A stretch of 64,000 nt of DNA from UMGS1901 sp934122115 (GTDB lineage: Bacteria > Bacillota > Clostridia > TANB77 > CAG-508), in assembly GCA_934122115.1 (NCBI GenBank), contig CAKOVU010000006.1, positions 5,369 to 69,368 of the forward strand, written 5' to 3'. Below are positions 26,077 through 34,503 of the stretch, in pieces. Position 1 is the stretch's first letter. Each line of letters opens with the position of its first letter. The translations under genes were made by a program, and so were the position numbers. The notes under the pieces were generated by a model, which saw only the letters and a program-made list of their open reading frames with translations, ran no database searches and was not told the DNA's origin.

Positions 26077-28014
26077 ATGAAAAACTTGAATATTGAAGTT
26101 AAAGAAAATAAAAAAGGAATTACATTGGTTGCTTTAATAGTAACAATAGTAGTTCTATTAATATTGGCAGGAGTAAGTTTGAATTTATTAATAGGTAATA
26201 ATGGAATAATTACAAGAGCAAAGCAAGCTAAAATAAGTAATGATTTAAGTTCGTATAAAGAACAATTAGCAATGTTCATAGCAGATAAGAAAACAGAAAA
26301 TGCAGAATTTTATGAATCAAGCCTAACAGCAGGAAAAAATAATTTATATTATAATACAAAAACATCTGAAGATGAGAAAACAATAAAAGATATAATAAAA
26401 GACGTAAAAGATGAATATTTAGATAGTTTGGAAGTAGTAAAAGGAAAGTTAACGGTAAATACTAAGGACAAGAATATAATAAAGGTAGCGCAAGCAGTAG
26501 GAGTGGAGCCAAACCCATACGATATAAGAGATGGAGTTCTACAATCATCAGATGGAAATTTATTGCTAATGGACGAAAATGGAACTTTAACAATACCAGA
26601 TAGTGTAGTAACGATTGGTAGTGGAGCTTTTTCAGGAGTAACAGGTTTAAAAACAATAATAATACCTGGAACAGTAAAAACTATATCAACCAGTGCATTT
26701 GCATTTAATACAACACTTGAAACAGTGGTGATAGAAGAAGGAGTACAAATAATAGGTCAACAAGCATTTAATGGTTGTTCAAATTTGAAAAGCATAAATT
26801 TGCCACAGTCACTAACAAAAATAGGGCACTTAGCTTTTTATGACTGTAAAAAAATAGAGAGAGTAACAATTCCAAGAGGTGTAAGAGATATTGGAAATTA
26901 TGTTTTTGCAAATTGTACATTATTAGCTGATGCTGTGTTTGAAAATGGAAATAATATAATAAGTGATAGTTGCTTTACGAATTGTAGTAATTTAAGAAAA
27001 GTAACAATACCAAGTACAGTACAAACCATCAATTCAACTGCATTTAATAACTGCTTAAAATTAGACGAAATTAATTTAGAAGATAACCAAAGTTATGTTT
27101 TTGACAATGGAATATTAAAAACAGCAGATGGAACCCAAATTGTATTTATGACAAATGGATTATTAGCCAATATAAGTACATTTGAAATACCAAATGGGGT
27201 GACGAACTTTGGTATGAATATAGGATTATATACAAATATAAAACAAATAAATATACCCTCAACGTTAGAGTCTTTAGGAGCAGCAAATAAATTTCCTAAG
27301 AGCATAAGTAATGTAATAGTAGATGAAAATAATACAAGATATGCATCTGAGAATGGAATTTTATATACAAAAGATGACAAGACATTAATAATGTGCTATT
27401 TAAAAGAAAAAGATATAAATATACAAGAAGGAATATTAACTTTAAATGCATACTGCTTTAAACAGGCCGAAAATGCAGAGAATATTATTTTACCAGAAAG
27501 TTTACAAACAATATCATCAAGTGCTCTTAGAGAAAATAACAAATTTAATAAAATATTGATAGGCAAAAATGTATCGTCAATATCTCCTATGTTTAAATTA
27601 ACAAATTATGCTGGAACAGTTGAAATAAGCGAAGAAAATCCATATTATACAATTGAAAACAATATATTATATTCGAAGGACAAGAAGACTTTAATATGTG
27701 CATTATATCAAATAACAGGAAGCTTTACTGTGCCAGGAACTGTTGAAAACATTGGAAACCTTGCATTTGATGCACAAGGAATGCAAGAGGTAATATTGGA
27801 GAGTGGAGTTAAAAAAATAGATGAATCAGCTTTCTCACAATGTTCAAATCTTAAAAAAATAACCATACCAAATACAGTAACTAATATGGGAGTAGATTTG
27901 TTTGAGAGGTGTAATAATTTAGAAAGTATTGTAATAGATAATAAAGAAGGTGCCATTTCAGGAGTGCCATGGGGAGCACCAAAAGGAATGAGAGCGATAA
28001 CTTGGGAAAAATAA
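26077..28014 (+). CDS. Pilin-like leucine-rich-repeat (LRR_5/BspA-type) surface protein 2
   Basis: 645 residues, a clear paralogue of the protein at 17503. It has the same prepilin-like N-terminus (KKGITLVALIVTIVVLLILAG), the same ~130-residue helical linker with LYYNTK, then about 15 LRR_5 repeats from about residue 170 (for example LTIPDSVVTIGSGAFSGVTGL) and a matching C-terminus SGVPWGAPKGMRAITWEK. The repeats differ in sequence, so the two proteins probably present different surfaces. It is likely switched by segment 2. SD GAGAAAGGAA precedes the ATG. Confidence 0.88.
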   Translation: MKNLNIEVKENKKGITLVALIVTIVVLLILAGVSLNLLIGNNGIITRAKQAKISNDLSSYKEQLAMFIADKKTENAEFYESSLTAGKNNLYYNTKTSEDEKTIKDIIKDVKDEYLDSLEVVKGKLTVNTKDKNIIKVAQAVGVEPNPYDIRDGVLQSSDGNLLLMDENGTLTIPDSVVTIGSGAFSGVTGLKTIIIPGTVKTISTSAFAFNTTLETVVIEEGVQIIGQQAFNGCSNLKSINLPQSLTKIGHLAFYDCKKIERVTIPRGVRDIGNYVFANCTLLADAVFENGNNIISDSCFTNCSNLRKVTIPSTVQTINSTAFNNCLKLDEINLEDNQSYVFDNGILKTADGTQIVFMTNGLLANISTFEIPNGVTNFGMNIGLYTNIKQINIPSTLESLGAANKFPKSISNVIVDENNTRYASENGILYTKDDKTLIMCYLKEKDINIQEGILTLNAYCFKQAENAENIILPESLQTISSSALRENNKFNKILIGKNVSSISPMFKLTNYAGTVEISEENPYYTIENNILYSKDKKTLICALYQITGSFTVPGTVENIGNLAFDAQGMQEVILESGVKKIDESAFSQCSNLKKITIPNTVTNMGVDLFERCNNLESIVIDNKEGAISGVPWGAPKGMRAITWEK

Positions 28015-28046
28015 TGAAAAAGACTACACAAAACATAAAAAATATG

Positions 28047-28055
28047 GTATAGTAA
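28047..28055 (+). promoter_or_regulatory. Extended -10 promoter-like motif
   Basis: TGGTATAGT (TGn plus a -10 hexamer), preceded by ACTACACAAAACATAAAAAA. Nearly the same block (CTACACAAAATATAAAAAA, then TGTTACAAT) stands before yebC. It would place the tandem repeats in a leader RNA. Confidence 0.35.
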
Positions 28056-28120
28056 TATTGGATGCAATAATTTTATAAACTAGCATATAATAATATTGCT
28101 AGTAATAGCGAAAAAAAGTT

Positions 28121-28228
28121 GGTGAATCCAGCCATAAAATTGGAACTTAAAAAAGCGGTGAATCCAGCCATAAAATTGGAACTTAAAAAAGCGGTGAATC
28201 CAGCCACTAAATTGGAACTTAAAAAAGT
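28121..28228. repeat. Three tandem copies of a 36-bp repeat
   Basis: Units at 28121-28156, 28157-28192 and 28193-28228. The first two are identical; the third differs in about three bases (CCACTAAA for CCATAAAA, and a final T). Each unit contains TCCA...TGGA, which can form a small hairpin. The units abut with no spacers. Confidence 0.95.
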
Positions 28229-28229
28229 G

Positions 28230-28258
28230 AGGGTTAGAGTAAAAGCTCTAATCCTTTT
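28230..28258 (+). terminator. Hairpin after the 36-bp repeats
   Basis: 10-bp stem AGGGTTAGAG / CTCTAATCCT (one G-U) with a 6-nt loop, followed by a short T-run. It could be a weak terminator or attenuator ahead of the phosphatase gene. Confidence 0.55.
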
Positions 28259-28345
28259 CTGTACAATCTGTGGGGAATAATTAAGATGCTGTAATTTTAA
28301 GTTATTGGAAGAAAATTGTAAAAAGAAAAAAGAAGTTTTAATAAA

Positions 28346-28975
28346 GTGGAAGATACAATAGTATATTTAATTAGACATGCTGAAACTGTTGATGAGAATG
28401 GTATTAGAAATACTAATGAAGATTCTCAAATGATTAATGAAAAAGAAATATTATCAGTAGAAGGAGAAAAACAAGCAAAAAAATTAAGCGAAAATGATGA
28501 ATTAAAAAATTTAGATATTATATGGTCAAGTAGTTATACTAGAGCTAAAGCAACAGCAAAATATATTGCAAATGTAAATAATTTACCTTTTAATTTAGAT
28601 AACGATTTAAGTGAAAGAAAATTAGGAAATTTAAAAGAATTGGGGGAATTTATGAAGGATAAAAGTACGAGAGATCCTTCACAAGAACAACTACTAGATA
28701 GAACATTCAGAACATCCGATGGAGAAAGTGCAGAACAAACTAGAGAAAGAATGAATGAATTTTTTGATAGAATACTTAAAGAATATGATGGAAAAAGAAT
28801 TGCAGTAGTTAGTCATGGAGGGGCAATAAAGTTCTTTTTATTAAATTGGTGTACAGTAAATGAGAATGTTGAACTTGTATATAATAAAAATACAATTTTA
28901 AATATAAAATCACCATGTTTGTTAAAGATGACTTTTAGAAAAAATGAATTGATTAATTTAGAACAAATAGATTAA
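28346..28975 (+). CDS. Histidine phosphatase family protein (phosphoglycerate-mutase-like)
   Basis: 209 residues. The phosphohistidine motif is LIRHAET at about residue 9; WSSSYTRAKATAKYIA, the Glu-containing segment LSERKLGNL, and the second catalytic His in VVSHGGAIKFFL follow. This is a complete branch 1 histidine phosphatase; the substrate is unknown. It starts at GTG with only a weak SD. The leader contains three tandem repeats and a hairpin. Confidence 0.87.
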   Translation: MEDTIVYLIRHAETVDENGIRNTNEDSQMINEKEILSVEGEKQAKKLSENDELKNLDIIWSSSYTRAKATAKYIANVNNLPFNLDNDLSERKLGNLKELGEFMKDKSTRDPSQEQLLDRTFRTSDGESAEQTRERMNEFFDRILKEYDGKRIAVVSHGGAIKFFLLNWCTVNENVELVYNKNTILNIKSPCLLKMTFRKNELINLEQID

Positions 28976-28984
28976 ACTAGAAGT

Positions 28985-29018
28985 CATAAAATGAATTTTA
29001 TTATAAGTTCATTTTATG
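28985..29018 (+). terminator. Hairpin terminator after histidine phosphatase
   Basis: Perfect 11-bp stem (CATAAAATGAA and complement) with a 12-nt loop, followed by GCATTTATTT. Confidence 0.7.
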
Positions 29019-29038
29019 GCATTTATTTAGTTATAAAA

Positions 29039-29086
29039 TTTGACATTCATACCGATTTGATATATAATATGGGTATAGTTGTCAAA
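29039..29086 (+). promoter_or_regulatory. abiE promoter flanked by a candidate AbiEi operator dyad
   Basis: TTGACA at 29040-29045 and TATAAT at 29063-29068 are exactly 17 bp apart. They are flanked by an imperfect inverted repeat, TTTGACATTCATACC (29039-29053) and GGGTATAGTTGTCAAA (29071-29086). Known AbiEi antitoxins repress their own operon by binding inverted repeats at the promoter, so this dyad is the likely operator (inference). Confidence 0.7.
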
Positions 29087-29103
29087 AAAGAAGGTGATTT
29101 TTA

Positions 29104-29685
29104 ATGGATAATATAGAAAAGATTAAAGGACTAGTACAAAATAATAATGGCATACTATTAGTAAAAGAAGCACAAGAAAACTACATTCATAGACAATATA
29201 TAAAGCAACTAGAAGAAACAGGATATTTGAAAAAAGTATCAAAAGGAGTATATGTAAAAGAAGATAAAGAAATAAATGAATTTTTTATCTTAGGACAAAA
29301 ATATAAAAAAGGAATCTTTTCACATAATACAGCATTATATTTTTATGATCTAACAGATAGAACACCAATAAGAATGGATATGACATTTCCAAGCTATATA
29401 ACTGTACATGATAAATCTGTAAATGTTCATTATATAAAAAAAGAAAAACATCTTTTAGGATTAAAAGAGATGAGGCTACAAGATGGAACAACAATACAAA
29501 TATACGATATGGAAAGAACAATATGTGATATTATTAGAGATAGAAATAAGATAGATCCACAAATATTTAATGATGCTATAAAAGGATACTTTAAGAAAAA
29601 AGAAAAAAATCTAATTTTATTATATGAATATGCAGAAGAATTTAAAATACAAAGTATATTAAAGAATTATATGGAGGTGTTATAA
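29104..29685 (+). CDS. abiEi: AbiEi-type antitoxin / transcriptional regulator
   Basis: 193 residues. The N-terminal winged-helix part (GILLVKEAQENYIHRQYIKQLEETGYLKKVSKGVYV) is followed by the AbiEi C-terminal antitoxin domain (GIFSHNTALYFYDLTDRTP, then YDMERTICDIIRDRNKIDPQIFNDAIKGY). In type IV AbiE systems AbiEi neutralises the nucleotidyltransferase AbiEii and represses the operon; some systems abort phage infection. The toxin gene follows immediately. Confidence 0.92.
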   Translation: MDNIEKIKGLVQNNNGILLVKEAQENYIHRQYIKQLEETGYLKKVSKGVYVKEDKEINEFFILGQKYKKGIFSHNTALYFYDLTDRTPIRMDMTFPSYITVHDKSVNVHYIKKEKHLLGLKEMRLQDGTTIQIYDMERTICDIIRDRNKIDPQIFNDAIKGYFKKKEKNLILLYEYAEEFKIQSILKNYMEVL

Positions 29686-29700
29686 CTGAAAAGAAATACA

Positions 29701-30531
29701 ATGAGTTTTAAAGCTATAATAAATAACATGGCAAAAGAAAATAATGTAACAGCACAATCAGTTTTACAAACATATATGTTAGAAAGGCTATTAGAAAGAA
29801 TATCAATTTCAAAATATAAAGATAATTTTATATTAAAGGGAGGAATGTTAATATCTGCAATGCTTGGAATTGATAGCAGAACTACAATGGATATGGATAC
29901 AACAATAAAAGGCTTTCCATTAACAAAAGATAATATTACAAATATTATGGATGAAATGTGTAATATAGAAATTGATGATAATGTGACATTAAAAATTAAC
30001 AAGGTTGAATTAATTAGAGAAGATGATGACTATGGTGGATATAGAATTACATTTGAAGCAAAATATAATAATGAAATGCCAGTTATAATGAAAATAGATA
30101 TTACAACAGGAGACAAAATTACATATAAAGAAATCAAGTATAGTTTTACATTAATGCTAGAAGATAGAAAAATACAAATATGGTCATATAATGTAGAAAC
30201 TATCATTGCCGAAAAATTTGAAGCTATTGTAAAAAGAGGTGTGCTTTCAACAAGAATTAGGGATTATTACGATGTTTATATGCTTATAAATACTCAAAGC
30301 AAAATTATTGATAAAAAAACCTTAAAAGATGCGATAACTTTAACAGCACAATATAGAGGAACAAGTGAAATAATAAAAGATTGGAAGAAGATAGTGGAGA
30401 AAATTGCAAATGATAGTAAAATGCAACGACAATGGAAAAGATATCAAAAAGATAATTTTTATGCTGAAGAAATAGAATATAATGACTTAATAAATGCTAT
30501 AAGTAAAGTAGGAAAAATTTTTGACAGTTAA
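29701..30531 (+). CDS. abiEii: AbiEii/AbiGii-type nucleotidyltransferase toxin
   Basis: 276 residues. The catalytic strand reads FILKGGMLISAMLGIDSRTTMDMDTT, the GG-x(n)-DxD pattern of this family, with a later KIDI strand and AEKFEAIVKRGVLSTRIRDYYDVYML. These enzymes transfer nucleotides to tRNA or other RNA and stop growth unless AbiEi is present. The first ATG has no SD at the right distance; GGAGGT at 29673-29678 is well placed for an in-frame CTG at 29686, so five more N-terminal residues are possible. Confidence 0.9.
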   Translation: MSFKAIINNMAKENNVTAQSVLQTYMLERLLERISISKYKDNFILKGGMLISAMLGIDSRTTMDMDTTIKGFPLTKDNITNIMDEMCNIEIDDNVTLKINKVELIREDDDYGGYRITFEAKYNNEMPVIMKIDITTGDKITYKEIKYSFTLMLEDRKIQIWSYNVETIIAEKFEAIVKRGVLSTRIRDYYDVYMLINTQSKIIDKKTLKDAITLTAQYRGTSEIIKDWKKIVEKIANDSKMQRQWKRYQKDNFYAEEIEYNDLINAISKVGKIFDS

Positions 30532-30545
30532 TATTTTCTGTTAAT

Positions 30546-30581
30546 TAAAGCAACTAACTGATAGATCTGCTAGTTGCTTTA
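30546..30581 (+). terminator. Terminator after abiEii
   Basis: Perfect 11-bp stem (TAAAGCAACTA and complement) with a 14-nt loop; the last stem bases and TTCG follow. It has moderate stability and a poor T-run. Confidence 0.55.
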
Positions 30582-30645
30582 TTCGTATTGTAAGTAGTAA
30601 AATACAAAAATATTAAAAAAGGTCTACACAAAATATAAAAAATAT

Positions 30646-30654
30646 GTTACAATT
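30646..30654 (+). promoter_or_regulatory. Predicted extended -10 promoter for yebC
   Basis: TGTTACAAT (TGn plus TACAAT), 40 bp before the yebC start, preceded by CTACACAAAATATAAAAAA. No good -35 is seen. The block is repeated around 28018-28055. Confidence 0.4.
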
Positions 30655-30693
30655 TATAATGATTTTTTATAAAAAGAAAAGGAGGAATTAACC

Positions 30694-31416
30694 ATGTCAG
30701 GACATAGCAAATGGCATAACATTCAAGCCAAAAAAGGAAAAGCTGATGCAGCAAGAGGAAAAATCTTCACAAAACTTGGAAGAGAATTATTAATAGCAGT
30801 AAAAGAAGGTGGACCTGACCCGGCTGGGAACTCTAAACTTAAAAATGTTATTTCAAAATGTAAGGCTGCTAATATGCCTAATGATACTATAAACAATGCA
30901 ATCAAAAAAGCTTCAAGCAGCAATGAGAATTACGAAGAGATTACATATGAAGGATATGGACCCAATGGAGTTGCTGTTATAGTAGAAGCAAGCACAGATA
31001 ATAAAAACAGAACAGCAGCAGATGTAAGACACGTATTTGATAGAGCTGGAGGAAATTTAGGAACTTCAGGATGTGTATCTTATATGTTCAATAAAAAAGG
31101 AGTATTAATAATAGATAAAGCAGAAACTGAGTTATCAGAAGATGATATAATGATGCTAGCTTTAGATGTGGGAGCAGAAGATTTTGAAGCAGATGAAGAG
31201 ATATATACTGTAACAACATCACCAGAAGACTTTTCTAAAGTAAGAGAAGCATTAGAAAATGAAGGTTTAAGCTTTGTTGAAGCTTCTGTACAAATGGTTC
31301 CAACAACTTATGTTACATTAGATGAAAAGGCACAAGAAAGAATGGAAAAATTATTGGACAACTTGGATGAATTAGATGATGTAATGAACGTATATCATAA
31401 TAGTGAAAATAATTAG
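30694..31416 (+). CDS. yebC: YebC/PmpR-family translation or transcription factor
   Basis: 240 residues. It begins SGHSKWHNIQAKKGKADAARGKIFTKLGRELL, the family signature, followed by NMPNDTINNAIKKASS, EGYGPNGVAVIVEA and NRTAADVRHVFDRAGGNLG. Members bind DNA or assist ribosomes at difficult sequences. SD AGGAGG precedes the ATG. It is probably monocistronic, closed by the hairpin at 31438-31477. Confidence 0.95.
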   Translation: MSGHSKWHNIQAKKGKADAARGKIFTKLGRELLIAVKEGGPDPAGNSKLKNVISKCKAANMPNDTINNAIKKASSSNENYEEITYEGYGPNGVAVIVEASTDNKNRTAADVRHVFDRAGGNLGTSGCVSYMFNKKGVLIIDKAETELSEDDIMMLALDVGAEDFEADEEIYTVTTSPEDFSKVREALENEGLSFVEASVQMVPTTYVTLDEKAQERMEKLLDNLDELDDVMNVYHNSENN

Positions 31417-31437
31417 TAAAAAATAGTTCTAAAAAAT

Positions 31438-31477
31438 AAAAAGGATCATATATTTATTATATGGTCTTTTTATTTTT
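31438..31477 (+). terminator. Terminator after yebC
   Basis: A stem of about 14 bp (AAAAAGG-ATCATATA with TATATGGTCTTTTT, one bulged base) with a 5-nt loop, followed by TTTTTATTTTT. Confidence 0.8.
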
Positions 31478-31499
31478 GTAAAAAAGCAAGGGAGAAAAA

Positions 31500-32441
31500 A
31501 TGAACTATGATAATATTTTAAAATGCTTCCCTATTAATATCTCTATAATTTTAAGACAAGCCATAGAAAAAAGTCCCAATAACCTAGAAGAAATACGAGT
31601 AAGATTGAATTTGCCAATTATATTGAAATTAGGAAAATCAGAAGAAATAATAAAATATTATATTTCTAGAGAAGAGATTAACTACATATTGCAGAGAATC
31701 TGCGAGAATTCTTTATATTCTTATCAAGAGCAAATTATAAATGGATACATAACTATAAACGGAGGGCACAGAATTGGGCTTGTGGGAGAAGCTGTTGTAA
31801 GGGATAACAAAATAATAAATATAAATTACATATCTGGTTTAAATTTTAGAATTAGTAAACAAATATTAGACTGCAGTGAAAGCATTATAAAACACATAAT
31901 TGATATGCAGCATAACAATATATTAAATACACTAATAATATCTCCACCAGGACTTGGAAAAACTACATTATTAAGAGATATCGTAAGGAAAATAAGTAAT
32001 GGATTTCAGGTGTATCAGAACGTAAAATTTAATGGGATAAATGTTAGTGTAATAGATGAGAGAGGGGAAATTGGAGCTTGTTATAAAGGCGTAGCACAAA
32101 ATGATTTGGGAATAAGAACCGATGTGTTTAGTGATATTCCAAAAGCAATCGGAATGGGGCTTGCAATAAGGTCTATGGCTCCAAAGGTAATAGTGGCAGA
32201 TGAATTGGGCAGTATAAGAGATGCAGAAGCTATTAAATATGCTACTAGCTGCGGTATAAAAGGTGTATTTACTACTCATGGAAAAGATATTAACGATTTA
32301 ATTATAAATCCAGCTATAAACGACTTATTAAAGAATAAAGTTTTTGATGTAATAATTTTTATAAAGGATAGAGAGAAAGAAAAATATATTACAGATATAT
32401 ATAGATTAAATTTTGAAAAAGAAAAATATGAAATAATTTAA
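31500..32441 (+). CDS. spoIIIAA: Stage III sporulation protein AA (ATPase)
   Basis: 313 residues. AAA/secretion-type ATPase of the SpoIIIA-SpoIIQ channel between mother cell and forespore. The N-terminal domain ends GYITINGGHRIGLVGEAV; Walker A is SPPGLGKTTLLRD and Walker B/Asp-box is VIVADELGS, with VIDERGEIGACY between. First of eight spoIIIA genes in canonical order. Usually sigma-E controlled in the mother cell; I could not place a convincing sigma-E promoter here. Confidence 0.96.
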   Translation: MNYDNILKCFPINISIILRQAIEKSPNNLEEIRVRLNLPIILKLGKSEEIIKYYISREEINYILQRICENSLYSYQEQIINGYITINGGHRIGLVGEAVVRDNKIININYISGLNFRISKQILDCSESIIKHIIDMQHNNILNTLIISPPGLGKTTLLRDIVRKISNGFQVYQNVKFNGINVSVIDERGEIGACYKGVAQNDLGIRTDVFSDIPKAIGMGLAIRSMAPKVIVADELGSIRDAEAIKYATSCGIKGVFTTHGKDINDLIINPAINDLLKNKVFDVIIFIKDREKEKYITDIYRLNFEKEKYEII

Positions 32442-32508
32442 AAAATAGTTCTAAATTTTAATGTGGCAGAATATATATGTAATAGTAAATTTATGAGGGA
32501 CAAGTATT

Positions 32509-33024
32509 ATGATTTTTATAAAATATACAAGTATCTTACTGTTGTTATTAGCATCATCGACAATAGGAATATTGTACTCAAAAAAATATTCGTGTAGAGT
32601 AAAAGATTTAGAAGAATTTAATAAAGCAATGGACATATTTAAAAGCAAGATAAAATTTACATATAAAACTATTCCAGATGTTTTTAAAGAAATATCTGAA
32701 GAGTCAAAAGAAAACATTTCAAAAATATTTGAAAAAGCAAGTTTGTATATGGAAAATGATTTAGCGTCTAATGCATGGGAAAGAAGCTTAGAGGAAGAAG
32801 AAAAAGGTACAAACTTTAATAAAGAAGATATAGAGATAATAAAAAGTTTAGCAACACTATTAGGAAATTCTGATTTGGATGGACAAATAAATAATATAAA
32901 TTTAATAAGAGAGCTTATAGATAAACAGATTGAGGAAGCTAGAATTGAAAAGAATAAAAACGAAAAGTTGTACAAGGTATTAGGAACAAGTATTGGTTTA
33001 GTTATTGCGATAATATTAATTTAA
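32509..33024 (+). CDS. spoIIIAB: Stage III sporulation protein AB
   Basis: 171 residues. An N-terminal hydrophobic helix (about 2-22) ending SKKYSCRVKDLEEFNKAM, a long helical soluble part, and a C-terminal helix (KLYKVLGTSIGLVIAIILI). Layout and place match SpoIIIAB, which resembles GspF-type secretion platform proteins. The gap to spoIIIAA is 67 bp, unusually long for this operon, leaving room for a second promoter. SD is GAGGGAC. Confidence 0.92.
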   Translation: MIFIKYTSILLLLLASSTIGILYSKKYSCRVKDLEEFNKAMDIFKSKIKFTYKTIPDVFKEISEESKENISKIFEKASLYMENDLASNAWERSLEEEEKGTNFNKEDIEIIKSLATLLGNSDLDGQINNINLIRELIDKQIEEARIEKNKNEKLYKVLGTSIGLVIAIILI

Positions 33025-33040
33025 GTAAAGGAGAGTTTTT

Positions 33041-33235
33041 ATGGATATTAATTTATTATTTAAAATAGCAGCAATAGGAATACTTGTTGCAGTTTTATAT
33101 CAAGTATTGGTACGAGCTGGCAGAGAGGACCAAGCTATGATGACAACTTTAGCAGGCTTAATAATAGTTTTAACAATGGTAATAAGAGAAATAAGCAGTT
33201 TATTTAACACTGTAAGAACAATATTTAATTTATAA
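33041..33235 (+). CDS. spoIIIAC: Stage III sporulation protein AC
   Basis: 64 residues, two transmembrane helices (about 5-22 and 35-53) linked by RAGREDQAMMTTLAG, the conserved loop of SpoIIIAC. Starts 16 bp after spoIIIAB with SD AAAGGAGAG. Part of the mother-cell membrane channel complex. Confidence 0.93.
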   Translation: MDINLLFKIAAIGILVAVLYQVLVRAGREDQAMMTTLAGLIIVLTMVIREISSLFNTVRTIFNL

Positions 33236-33250
33236 TGTGGAGGAAGTAAT

Positions 33251-33637
33251 TTGGATATTGTTAAAATAATTGGAATAGGATTAATATCATTAATTATTAT
33301 AATTATCTTAAAACAGTATAAACCGGAATTTGCAGTTTATGTATCAATAATAGCAGGGATTTTGATTATAGCTCTAACCATTGGAAAGATAGCTGGAATA
33401 ATAGATATTTTAAAAAATCTAGCCAATAAAACAACAATAAATAATCAATTTCTAGTATTGCTAATAAAGATAACTGGTATAGCAATTTTAACGGAATATA
33501 CTGTAAGCATTTGTAAAGATTCTGGAGAAAGTGCAATAGCAAGCAAAGTAGATTTTGGAGGAAAAATAGTGATTATGTCTATGTCTATACCAATTATTAG
33601 TAGTTTACTAGAAACTATTATAAAGGTATTGCCTTAA
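33251..33637 (+). CDS. spoIIIAD: Stage III sporulation protein AD
   Basis: 128 residues, four hydrophobic helices and the conserved LKQYKPEFAVYVSIIAG and CKDSGESAIASKVDFGGKIVIM. It is homologous in fold to SpoIIIAC duplicated. The start is TTG at 33251, chosen because GGAGGAAG lies 5 nt upstream and the product then begins at the usual place. Confidence 0.93.
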   Translation: MDIVKIIGIGLISLIIIIILKQYKPEFAVYVSIIAGILIIALTIGKIAGIIDILKNLANKTTINNQFLVLLIKITGIAILTEYTVSICKDSGESAIASKVDFGGKIVIMSMSIPIISSLLETIIKVLP

Positions 33638-33660
33638 AAATATCCTATAAAGGAGAGCAA

Positions 33661-34503
33661 ATGAAGAAAAAAGCAGTGTTTATATTTATTATAATAATGC
33701 TATTATTTGAAAATAAATGCTATGCAAGCACAAATGAAATAATAAAAAGCCAGACAAATGGTTTGGGAATAACTAGCTTTATAGAAGAGGCAGAAAAATA
33801 TAAATCTGATGTGCTAGAAGATACAGATGTATCAACGATTCTTACTGAAGCAATAAAAGGAAATGTAAACTCGAGCAATATATGGAACAAAGTACTAAAA
33901 ATCTTCTTTAAAGAAGCTATTTCAAGTATTACGGCAATTGCAAGCATAATCATTATAATAGTAATACATAGTATATTAAAAAGTATATCTGATGGGTTAG
34001 AGAATAAATCTATATCGCAAATTATTTACTTTGCTACATATATTCTAATAGTAACAATCGTTATGAAAAACTTTGCAGATATAATAAATATGGTAAAAGC
34101 ATCAATAGAGAGTTTAGTAGGATTTATGAATTGCTTACTACCAATACTCATAACACTAATGCTGGCAACTGGAAGTATAGCATCTGCCACAATGCTACAG
34201 CCATTGATACTGTTTATAATAACATTAACGGGAAATATAATTACAAAATTGATAATACCATTTTCTCTAATATCAATAGCACTAAGCATAGTTGCTAATA
34301 TTTCAGACAAGATACAAATAAATAAATTATCTAAATTCATAAACTCAACTACGTTGTGGATATTAGGAATAATAATGACAATATTTGTTGGCGTAAGCTC
34401 ACTGGAAGGTAATATTACAAGTGGAGTAGATGGATTAACTGTAAAAACTACAAAAGCGGCAGTATCTACTGTTATACCAGTTGTTGGAAAAATACTACGG
34501 TGA
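33661..34503 (+). pseudogene. spoIIIAE: Stage III sporulation protein AE, 5' part (frameshifted)
   Basis: SpoIIIAE is normally a single multi-spanning protein of about 390-400 residues. Here the frame starts well (signal-like segment KKAVFIFIIIMLLFENKCYAS, then an extracytoplasmic region and at least five helices) but stops after VVGKILR at 34503. The rest of the protein continues in another frame from 34481. A single-base change near 34488-34498 explains this: the A5 run at 34488-34492 or an extra C at 34498 before GGTGAT. It may be a sequencing error, a true mutation or, less likely, recoding. Confidence 0.9.

Larger units (their letters stand above)
28015..28345. other. Gene-free region with promoter-like motif and tandem repeats
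   Basis: 331 bp with no plausible gene. It contains an extended -10 motif, a small perfect inverted repeat (ACTAGCA/TGCTAGT, around 28079-28103), three 36-bp tandem repeats and a terminator-like hairpin (28230-28258), then about 85 bp of A-rich DNA before the histidine phosphatase gene. Confidence 0.8.

Noticed and set aside
28121..28228. CRISPR array
   Set aside because: The 36-bp unit length is right for a CRISPR repeat, but the copies abut with no spacers and no cas genes are nearby.
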